Below are positions 47,749 to 59,700 of a DNA stretch of 64,000 nucleotides, piece by piece. This stretch comes from Caprella mutica (lineage: Eukaryota > Arthropoda > Malacostraca > Amphipoda > Caprellidae): contig CANNZV010000426.1 in assembly GCA_947561585.1 (NCBI GenBank), positions 542,414-606,413 of the forward strand. The letters run 5' to 3'. The notes under the pieces were generated by a model, which made no database searches, was not told the DNA's origin, and was given only the letters and a program-made list of their open reading frames with translations. The translations under genes were made by a program, and so were the position numbers. Position 1 is the first letter of the stretch; each line of letters opens with the position of its first letter.

Positions 47749-50700
47749 CTGAAAATAATTAGTAGATTAAAAACACAGTAAAGGGTATATAGGAATTTTA
47801 AATTAATTTAGTAGGGGTTTAAAGTCTGCTTCGGAACCAGAGACCATATCACTGACGTTAAAAGTAAATTAAGTACAAGTGACTGGAAGAAGCATTCAGA
47901 AAGTAAAGTGGCTCCATGAACAAAGTCACTTAACACCGTCGGTGACGATGGTCATGGACGCAGAAAACCTACTCTGTGAAAACAGTCACTTACCAAGGGA
48001 TGCGACAAAAATTGAGAGACACAGACACCGGGGACTGCAATAACGGATGGAAGAGGAAAATGAATAGGTGAGAGTAAATGAAGCCTACGAGTCTACCTAA
48101 CACAAAACCTAAGACCTCGTAGTTGAAGAGCATAACCCTAGCGCTATCCTCTGAAACTGCAAGTAGCGTTAAATAATTGATGAATATGGTAAAAATAAAA
48201 GAGAAAATTCATAATATTAATTCTTAAAACAGAGAAACTGAAGTACCTGAAATCTTTAAATTTTGGATAAGATTTGTAGATCTTTCTTTTGTTCATCAAA
48301 GTTTTATAGATGAATGGAATGATATTTTGGTACAATGTTCCGAGTGGTGTTTGTGGGTGGCCAACTACCAGATCTGGTTTGAAAACTTCTTTAAATTCTT
48401 TCGAATAGTTTTCTTTGTCATTCAGCTGTTTGAAATCTTCATATATAGCACGATCAAACACTGTCCCAATTTCCTTTATGGGCTTCAATTCAGTATTCTT
48501 CTCATCATTCTTAAGTAATCGGGAATTTCCCTCTTCCCCTTGTGAAAGTAATTTTGGATTTTTCAACGAACTATCCATCACAAATGTTTCCCTCTTTTCA
48601 TCTGGAACAGTCACAGATTCTTTGTCTTCGTTGACATTCAATTGTTTTTTCAGTTTGTCCGGCTTTCCTCCTTTACTCGATTTTTTTCTGTGCTTAGGTG
48701 AATCCACAGTTTCTTTTTTCAATTTATCTGGTTTCTTTGATTTCCCTCCTTTACTAGATCTTCTTCTCTTTTTAGGTGAATCCAAAGATTCTCCCATCGA
48801 TAGTATCAAATTGTCGGTTGATATCTTGGTTGCTTCATCAGCAATTTTGCTGCTGTACTTCTCTATCACATTTTTCAGGAAGAGGAGACGTTTCAAAGTG
48901 AAGTCGAGTTGCAGTTCTGGATTCTTCATAGAACCTTGCGGATGACGTAAGATATTAGTTTTTCCGACATATCAATAGCGCTAATTTTTCATTCTTAGTT
49001 GCTAAGATTATTCTAACATTTAGTCTCCAAACAGATTATCAGAATATTGTTATGCAAATAATAAATTTTCTTTAAAGACCAAAATTACATTTCAAAGTTA
49101 AGTACTAACATTATTTTAATTAATACCACCGTTATAATTCTTACCGTCCCAACGGAAATAGTTGCAGTAGAAATTGTAAGTGAAGTCAACATAAACAGCA
49201 ATCACAGTAGTTAGAGCTTCAAAATTGTTAGGCATTTTCTTGTCCATGATAGCCTCGTATGATTCTAATTTTGGAATATTTATACGCCTGAAAAAAAGAA
49301 ACTATGAAAAACTGACACGTTGATTAACCCATGGGATTATAGAGGATTTCAAACACCAAACAAGTTGTTTAGTGACAGGCCAAAGTATTTGGATAAAATT
49401 TTGGGATCGCGAATTTATAGTTGGTTTCCGAATCCGAACCCAAAATATTACCTAATTTGGTTTTGAACCTCCGAACGGCGAATCCGATTTTCAAACTTTC
49501 GATGAGAAAATTTGTCCGCGAAACAATCCGAACTTTAATTCTGATGAAAATTTTCAATCCTAAATTATATTCTTTAGCTTTCCTGATCTAAATTTAAAGT
49601 TTTCCCATTGGAAAAAATGTTTCAGATATCTACATCATTTATTAAATGAATTATCAATAAGAAGAAAAATATTACCTTATATAATTTCAAATTTGATGTA
49701 ACTTATTTGTGAGCTGAATTTAGAGATCGGCCAGCGGGCGGTTGCGTCAGTACATGTACTGTACATGTTCAACAAGTAAATTGAACAAGTTCAATTTTCC
49801 GTTTGAAACGTTCATCAGTAGTTAATTAGTTAATTTTTTATATTATCAAAATTTCCCTATGTTTCATTAAAGAGATATCAAATATTTAATGACTTGGCAA
49901 CCCTGAATATATCGGAAAATTGGGAAAGAGATATATCCGAAGTGCTGCGTGCATCGCCACAATAATTTCAAGTTTGGTAGTGTTCGTGTTTTTTTTTTCC
50001 CGGGATACGGATTAAAATAAAGACTTACTAACACACTGAAGTCTAAAATTTTTTTGATATCGGTTTAAACGAATTAGCGAACATTTATACGGAACACCCA
50101 ATTCTTATATTAAGTTATCTCTAGCTATAACCACAATGCCCACCTCTTACTTTGTACTATACAGTCTATACTTAAACAGAAAACAAAAAATGCATAGCTG
50201 AAAAGGTAATGCCTGTATAAGTAACCTAAATGCCTTGTTACACGGTGCGAGTTACTGTCGTGACAGTGGACAGCAGCTGTCCCACTGTACTCTCATGTCA
50301 GTAGCTTAATGTTCATAGCATTGAATTTCGATGACAGTTACTCTACTGATGCGGTCACACTGTGCGAGTAGCTGTACTACAGTAACTGTCTAGGCCAACT
50401 TTTATGTTTACTCGCACCATGTAACAAGGCCTTAAGACTAACACTAGAACAGCAAAACGAGATTTATTCTCCAAAACAGCCGCCGATGATCTAAATTTCT
50501 TCATATAGATATTAAAGCCAGGAAATGTCACTTTATCTAGCAATAAACAAAATCATTCTAATTTCAAGTGTTTGTCACCTTTTAAATGTTACACATAAAT
50601 CAATTACATTATTTTTAATACAGTATAGATTAAGATACTTACACACAAACCAATACTTTCAATGGTAGGAAAATAGCTATTTTCATTAACAAAGAAACGA

Positions 50701-53700
50701 GTGTGAAACGAGCGCATTCTTTGATCATTTTTTCGACGTGTCCATTCTCCAAATCCATAGCTTTAGTAATATATGAGCAAAAAGCAGTCAAGGCTTTAAT
50801 TTCTTCACTCTGAAAGTTGAAGAATTATAAATTAGCCCTCTTGAGATTTTGCACTTTTCCGTAACATTGATATTTATCATTCATTTAATTAATGAATTAC
50901 CTCCTTAACAACTTACTTCTCTAGTTCCGTATAATTCAATTGCTGTGTGAACTTGTGGTATAGTCGTTTGCATTAACACAGAATAACCCTGATAGAGCTG
51001 ACAGAAGAAACATATTTGACTGTTTAAGATGGAGCCTTTCTTTTGTATCTCGAATTCCACAGTCTGAAAGTATTTTGTTCAGAGTTACTGCTACAGAAAC
51101 ACAGCTGTCTATGAAAACATAGGCCAAAAATCATCTTAGATTTCAGTTACTTTATACAAATAACAAAAAGATGTTAACTAATCAAAGAGGAAGACATCCA
51201 GAAAAGAATGATAAAATAATTTACAAAGCATCCAGAGATAATTCTACAGAATGGAAAAGTTGTTACAATCATTTAATATCACCTTGCACACAGCTAATCT
51301 TTCTTTGGTGTGCAGTGATCCACTCAACAAAGCCATGGCGTTTTGAAGCTCTGTAACCAACATCATTCCAGGCAGTTCGTTAAACGTTTGGGGTGGTAGG
51401 TGGTTCACGCATTGGATCAGCCGTTCCATATTGTTTTTCAGATAGATTCGGCTTTCTTTGCTCTGAATCAATCCATTTTTAACTGTGAACCAAATGTACA
51501 TGTATTGGATAGGTAGAAGATTAAGCATAAAGTCCATATTTGAACGAAATTTTATTTAATTATCTCAATAAAAGATACAGAGTTGAGCATTATGCATATG
51601 TTCCGGGCAATTAAAGCCAAGGTTTTAGCAGCTCAAGTTTTTAAATTATAAATCTACAGTTTATTCCAACAATACAGAACCTCTCGGGGCGTTACAGGGT
51701 TTAAAAACGCTCAACGCACTCTTGAGAGTGCGAATTCGGTAAATTGCACGGAACACATACATTATTTATCACAAGTTCTAAAAGTTACGATACATTTTTA
51801 AATTAAACATAGTGTTTAAAGTCTGATTAAGAACCTAAAGTCATACAAAACTGTCGTCGAAAGAAAATTGAATGCAAAGTTCGACAGGAAAGTGTTCATT
51901 CGAAAACTACGAATATTTGAAGATGAAATTATGGTAAAATTTTAATGTTGAAAATTTATATGATTATTTGAAAATAAAACACAGTGGTTGCTCCAAATAA
52001 CAACTATAAAAAATACCTTTAAGAGATGCACTTCATTTTAATTACGTAATCTCACCTAAATTTTTCATATTAGATTTCGATCTTGAAACTTTGAGCAATG
52101 TATATTTCCCTAATAGATCAGAATCATTTTTCATAACTGCACAAGGAGTTAATTTATCCAAAAACTTGTTTACGTCAAATTTAGCCATGGGGTCAAATGG
52201 TGATTCGTCAGTAGTCTTGGAAAGCAGCTCTGAATCTATATTTTCCTTGAGGAAAATCTCTTCATCGAAGGTAAATTTTAAGGAATCATCCTTGCTCTCT
52301 ACATTACAGGATTTATCGTCTGGTGCAACCTTGTTCCTACTTGAGTTTCCAGGGAGTGAGGATGAATCTTTTGCAGATGCCCTCCTCTTTTTCTGCTTAA
52401 CATTCTCGGACACGCAACCACCTTCCGTCGACTCCTTCTTCTCTGGAGGCCCGCCGTCACCTTCCGTCGACTCCTTCTTCTCTGGAGGCCCGCCGTCACC
52501 TTCCGTCGACTCCTTCTTCTCTGGAGGCCCGCCGTCACCTTCCGTCGACTCCTTCTTCTCTGGAGGCCCGCCGTCACCTTCCGTCGACTCCTTCTTCTCT
52601 GGAGGCCCGCCGTCACCTTCCGTCGACTCCTTCTTCTCTGGAGGCCCGCCGTCACCTTCCGTCGACTCCTTCTTCTCTGGAGGCCCGCCGTCACCTTCCG
52701 TCGACTCCTTCTTCTCTGGAGGCCCGCCGTCACCTTCCGTCGACTCCTTCTTCTCTGGAGGCCCGCCGTCACCTTCCGTCGACTCCTTCTTCTCTGGAGG
52801 CCCGCCGTCACCTTCCGTCGACTCCTTCTTCTCTGGAGGCCCGCCGTCACCTTCCGTCGACTCCTTCTTCTCTGGAGGCCCGCCGTCACCTTCCGTCGAC
52901 TCCTTCTTCTCTGGAGGCCCGCCGTCACCTTCCGTCGACTCCTTCTTCTCTGGAGGCCCGCCGTCACCTTCCGTCGACTCCTTCTTCTCTGGAGGCCCGC
53001 CGTCACCTTCCGTCGACTCCTTCTTCTCTGGAGGCCCGCCGTCACCTTCCGTCGACTCCTTCTTCTCTGGAGGCCCGCCGTCACCTTCCGTCGACTCCTT
53101 CTTCTCTGGAGGCCCGCCGTCACCTTCCGTCGACTCCTTCTTCTCTGGAGGCCCGCCGTCACCTTCCGTCGACTCCTTCTTCTCTGGAGGCCCGCCGTCA
53201 CCTTCCGTCGACTCCTTCTTCTCTGGAGGCCCGCCGTCACCTTCCGTCGACTCCTTCTTCTCTGGAGGCCCGCCGTCACCTTCCGTCGACTCCTTCTTCT
53301 CTGGAGGCCCGCCGTCACCTTCCGTCGACTCCTTCTTCTCTGGAGGCCCGCCGTCACCTTCCGTCGACTCCTTCTTCTCTGGAGGCCCGCCGTCACCTTC
53401 CGTCGACTCCTTCTTCTCTGGAGGCCCGCCGTCACCTTCCGTCGACTCCTTCTTCTCTGGAGGCCCGCCGTCACCTTCCGTCGACTCCTTCTTCTCTGGA
53501 GGCCCACCGTCACCTTCCGTCGACTCCTTCTTCTCTGGAGGCCCACCGTCACCTTCCGTCGACTCCTTCTTCTCTGGAGGCCCACCGTCACCTTCCGTCG
53601 ACTCCTTCTTCTCTGGAGGCCCACCGTCACCTTCCGTCGACTCCTTCTTCTCTGGAGGCCCGCCGTCACCTTCCGTCGACTCCTTCTTCTCTGGAGGCCC

Positions 53701-56700
53701 GCCGTCACCTTCCGTCGACTCCTTCTTCTCTGGAGGCCCGCCGTCACCTTCCGTCGACTCCTTCTTCTCTGGAGGCCCGACGTCACCTTCCGTCGACTCC
53801 TTCTTCTCTGGAGGCCCGACGTCACCTTCCGTCGACTCCTTCTTCTCTGGAGGCCCGCCGTCACCTTCCGTCGACTCCTTCTTCTCTGGAGGCCCGCCAT
53901 CACCTTCCGTCGACTCCTTCTTCTCTGGAGGCCCGCCGTCACCTTCCGTCGACTCCTTCTTCTCTGGAGGCCCGCCGTCACCTTCCGTCGACTCCTTCTT
54001 CTCTGGAGGCCCGCCGTCACCTTCCGTCGACTCCTTCTTCTCTGGAGGCCCGCCGTCACCTTCCGTCGACTCCTTCTTCTCTGGAGGCCCGCAGTCACCT
54101 TCCGTCGACTCCTTCTTCTCTGGAGGCCCGCCGTCACCTTCTGTCGACTCCTTCTTCTCTGGAGGCCCGCCGTCACCTTCCGTCGACTCCTTCTTCTCTG
54201 GAGGCCCGTCGTCACCTTCCGTCGACTCCTTCTTCTCTGGAGGCCCGTCGTCACCTTCCGTCGACTCCTTCTTCTCTGGAGGCCCGCCGTCACCTTCTGT
54301 CGACTCGTTCTTCTCTGGAGGCCCGCCGTCACCTTCCGTCGACTCGTTCTTCTCTGGAGGCCCGCCGTCACCTTCCGTCGACTCGTTCTTCTCTGGAGGC
54401 CCGCCGTCACCTTCCGTCGACTCCTTCCTCTCCAGAGTCCCACCGTCACCTTCCGTCGACTCCTTCCTCTCCAGAGTCCCACCGTCACCTTCCGTCGACT
54501 CCTTCCTCTCCAGAGTCCCACCGTCACCTTCCGTCGACTCCTTCCTCTCCATAGGCATGCCACTACCTTCTGGCAACTCTTTCCTCTCCATAGGCATGCC
54601 ACTACCTTCTGGCAACTCTTTCCTCTCCAGAGGCCTGCCACTACCTTCTGGCAACTCTTTCCTCTCCAGAGGCCTGCCACTACCTTCTGGCAACTCCTTC
54701 CTCTCCAGAGGTACGCTACTACATTTTTGAACATTCGCTAATTCCTTGCGTCTTATTTGTCGTGGGCCAACTGCATAATGATCTGGACAAACTGAGAAAA
54801 AAAGAGATTATGAGCGCTTACATTTTTTGGGGCAATGACTATTTATCAGAAAAGATAGATTCTGTTAATTTATTTTTCTAAAAAAATAGTACAAAATCCA
54901 TTATATCTAGAAAATGACTAAAAAACGTAATTGCTTGAGAAAATTAAAATTATTTCTGCATATATTGTTAGCTCTGAAAATAAAGGCCGTAAAACAATTA
55001 AGTTTAAAATTAAATGTACAAAAGCTGTGAATACCTTTTCTTAAACCTGTAAATGAAAATACTCTAAAAACGCAAGTTAAAATACAGACATTACCCGCTT
55101 TAATTACCAAATCACGAATGTTCAATTACTAAACGGTAACTAAAGCGAGGAAAAGTAACAAGAAATTTATAATTGTCACTCCTCGATTATATCTCATTTT
55201 CTATGAGTTATAGTGAAAGAAAATTAGTTTTAGAGTTAGAGTACTAAATTAGCCTATTAATAAAGTTGTTCAGTGTTTGTGACTGAAAGTTTAAAGTTGT
55301 GAATTTATCAAAGGATTTAAAATTAAACCATAGCTTACTCTCACTCAGTATAGCCTAGGTGAGTTAGATACTTAGATTTCTATAATTGTTTTGTTACATT
55401 GAACAAACAGTAATTTTATGCTATATGACCTATTTTAGGAAGAAGGGTACCAAGTTCCAAGTTATTGGTACGTCCTACATTTTTGGACACGCCCAAAAAG
55501 AAATAATAATCATAATTATTATTCAACTTCTATTCAAATTGGTATCATGAATACCAATTGAAATAAAAGTTAAATAATGATTATTATATAGAGATTTCAT
55601 AGAGTTATGATAAACTACTCTAGAAAAATAAATGATAAACTACTCTAGATAAACTAGATTTTAACGTGTTCGAAAATATAGAACCGTGCGATAACACGGA
55701 ACTTACCCTAAAATGGGACTGTTGAATTTCTAAACCAATTTCATCCAATTTAACCTCATCTGGATTACAATTTTTACCCTTTCCCATATTGGCTACATGA
55801 TAAGTTTACAGAGGAAAATTTTCTTACTCACAATAGTATTATCTAGTCTAATTTTTATTAAAGTGAAAAAGGATTGCGATGAGAATTAATAACACATCTT
55901 TAGTATTTTAATTACACAAATTAAAAATGTTATAAATTTCTGTCCATTAGTAGAAGAATGACCTCTGTATAAGTCTGTCGAACATTTTAGAAACACCTTG
56001 TTATAAATGTGAAAAGAGTGTGAATCAGGAAGAATCATTCCAATAAACTTCTAAAGCAGTAATATAGTCCTTGTTGATGAAATGGATGAAAGACAATCAA
56101 TATGAATCATCTAGCAGACAGTATCTGGTACCTGTGGGCATCTAGTGAGCTGAACATAGTAGTCGTAAAGGCTAAATATACTGATAGTTCTCATTTAAAA
56201 GTAGGATGCCAATAAAGTCCTTCATTTCCTTGATGTCAGTAGAAAACGATGCACATTCAACTTTCTACCTGGCATAAAGTTAGGTTCAGTATATTAAATC
56301 ATCAAGCAGATCCATGGTCACTTCTTTAATTGAAATATTTGATTAGCGTCAGAAGAGTTTATGGTGGAATGGAGAATAATTTTGTGTTGGAGGATGGTTA
56401 ATATTGACAAACTATCAATTATTTTCACCAACCTTTCGTGAATGAAAAGAAGATGCAGCACTTTAAAAAAATAAAATAAAATATGTGGTCTAATAGTGTT
56501 TTGTGTTCAAATTATGGTTAAAATATCTTCAAAAATTAATATTCTATGTTAAATATCTACAATATTTTCAATAGAGTTAGGTATTTGTATTCTATCACGC
56601 ATGGGCAATATGTGTTCAGAGATGAAGCGGGCAATGCATTCCGTCTGGGAATAGTGTAGATACTGATGGAACAGTCAAGAAGCCCATTCGGGATACACCC

Positions 56701-59700
56701 ATTTTGATTAGTTTTTTTTATACTTTGGGAATCACCACATGGATAACAGGTGTAACATATACAAGTATCTGAATTTACCCAAATTTTAGTAGAATATGAA
56801 ATACTTACCATAATTGAGTAAGTCGCACAAACAGCTTTTGCATGTGACCTAATTGCAAGGTATGGAGTCTCTATAATTACTGTTAAATATCCACGAAAAT
56901 GTCTTGCCACACTTCATCTAAAAGAAATATGATCGAATAAATTGAAAGAAATTGTTCTTCTTCATTAACTGAAACCTCTACCATAACATGCATCACGAGC
57001 ATACGTGTTCAAGACAATTAGAATTATGTATCCCGTACGGGCTACTTGCACACTTAAGGTTTAAAATAAGAAGAGCATTCGTTGAGTCACTTCACTTCAA
57101 AGTGAAGCTAACATTTCAGCGAATTATATAGGCCTATTGGTTAAAAAATCCTTTTGTCAGACCGGAAAGTGTGGAGGAGGGATCTAAAACTACTTGGTTT
57201 AAAATTATATCGATTGTTTCTGTCAATGGAATATTCATTAATAAATTTTTACATCAAACGAGCCCATAATACATTTGTTACATTTAAAATTGGTAACATC
57301 TTTCACAAATTCATAAGGATTAGAACAAACATAACTATTGGTAGATATAGGGTTAAAGGAGCAGTTGTACGATAATTATTGTGAGCGATGCAATTCATTA
57401 AGTTATTCAATAATAAAGTAATAATATTCACTAAATATTAATGCTAAATGGGCCAAATTGACAATTAGCATATTGCACCTCACTGTACTCACAGATATCG
57501 TAAGCTTCCTTCAATTTTTAATCATGGTCTAGTCTAGTATTTTACAGCCAGTCAGTCTCCTCCGGCATCTCAACCATAGGACAACAAAAATTAGTGCTCT
57601 ATTTGATGCCCCCAACCAACCACCCTCAAATCTATAATTTTAATTCTTCTCCAACTGTTGAATTATCATTATGAGGAAATAAAGTTTCACGCTGGCTGCG
57701 AGAGGAGATTTTAGACGCAGCCATTAGTTGTCCACCACCTCATCTCCTTTCGACAATTGTCCGTACTTTGAGTTTCGCTACCAATAGAAGTCACGTAGAC
57801 AAATCGCTATGGTGATACGGTAGACTGATCATCATAAAGTGGCGTAATCGACAAGGAAGAGACTTGAGCAGCGAAGGCAGACTAATATGGTAAGCCGTGG
57901 GTATTAGTGGTGGTATGTTCTTATTACTAATTGTCAATCCCTAAAGAAGTCCAGTTACTTAAAAGCCGACGATTTAAAAGAAATCTAATTCTTAAAATCT
58001 AATTCTTAAAATCTAATTCTTAAAATCTAATTCTTAAAATCTAATTCTTAAAATCTAATTCTTAAAATCTAATTCTTAAAATCTAATTCTTAAAATCTAA
58101 TTCTTAAAATCTAATTCTTAAAATCTAATTCTTAAAATCTAATTCTTAAAATCTAATTCTTAAAATCTAATTCTTAAAATCTAATTCTTAAAATCTAATT
58201 CTTAAAATCTAATTCTTAAAATCTAATTCTTAAAATCTAATTCTTAAAATCTAATTCTTAAAATCTAATTCTTAAAATCTAATTCTTAAAATCTAATTCT
58301 TAAAATCTAATTCTTAAAATCTAATTCTTAAAATCTAATTCTTAAAATCTAATTCTTAAAATCTAATTCTTAAAATCTAATTCTTAAAATCTAATTCTTA
58401 AAATCTAATTCTTAAAATCTAATTCTTAAAATCTAATTCTTAAAATCTAATTCTTAAAATCTAATTCTTAAAATCTAATTCTTAAAATCTAATTCTTAAA
58501 ATCTAATTCTTAAAATCTAATTCTTAAAATCTAATTCTTAAAATCTAATTCTTAAAATCTAATTCTTAAAATCTAATTCTTAAAATCTAATTCTTAAAAT
58601 CTAATTCTTAAAATCTAATTCTTAAAATCTAATTCTTAAAATCTAATTCTTAAAATCTAATTCTTAAAATCTAATTCTTAAAATCTAATTCTTAAAATCT
58701 AATTCTTAAAATCTAATTCTTAAAATCTAATTCTTAAAATCTAATTCTTAAAATCTAATTCTTAAAATCTAATTCTTAAAATCTAATTCTTAAAATCTAA
58801 TTCTTAAAATCTAATTCTTAAAATCTAATTCTTAAAATCTAATTCTTAAAATCTAATTCTTAAAATCTAATTCTTAAAATCTAATTCTTAAAATCTAATT
58901 CTTAAAATCTAATTCTTAAAATCTAATTCTTAAAATCTAATTCTTAAAATCTAATTCTTAAAATCTAATTCTTAAAATCTAATTCTTAAAATCTAATTCT
59001 TAAAATCTAATTCTTAAAATCTAATTCTTAAAATCTAATTCTTAAAATCTAATTCTTAAAATCTAATTCTTAAAATCTAATTCTTAAAATCTAATTCTTA
59101 AAATCTAATTCTTAAAATCTAATTCTTAAAATCTAATTCTTAAAATCTAATTCTTAAAATCTAATTCTTAAAATCTAATTCTTAAAATCTAATTCTTAAA
59201 ATCTAATTCTTAAAATCTAATTCTTAAAATCTAATTCTTAAAATCTAATTCTTAAAATCTAATTCTTAAAATCTAATTCTTAAAATCTAATTCTTAAAAT
59301 CTAATTCTTAAAATCTAATTCTTAAAATCTAATTCTTAAAATCTAATTCTTAAAATCTAATTCTTAAAATCTAATTCTTAAAATCTAATTCTTAAAATCT
59401 AATTCTTAAAATCTAATTCTTAAAATCTAATTCTTAAAATCTGAAACTTCAAACTAATCCGCTCACAATAATTATCTATCTCTAATCTCCATATTAATAG
59501 AATTTCATTTTCCAGCTCTGATCGGTTCGTGTGCAGCGTCCGACAACTTGAGACCAACCCATTCTACTTCAAATAGTTGCCGAACACCTACAGCAAACTA
59601 CACTTTCAAACGCCTTAATTGAACACCAATATCCGAGAAAATTCAAGCGTAGTTGATAAATAAATTAATGACTATATTTATTAATAAAAATACTTTTTAA

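Noticed and set aside
52091..54730. 879-codon plus-strand frame and 811-codon alternative minus frame through the gene B array
   Set aside because: Same artefact with a 39-bp unit. Neither continues into conserved flanking sequence or splice-compatible exons.
56557..56910. 117-codon minus-strand frame in gene B intron 3 as an extra exon
   Set aside because: It has a possible GTAAGT donor near 56810, but no in-frame acceptor without a stop and no counterpart in gene A intron 3. Joining exons 3 and 4 directly preserves phase.
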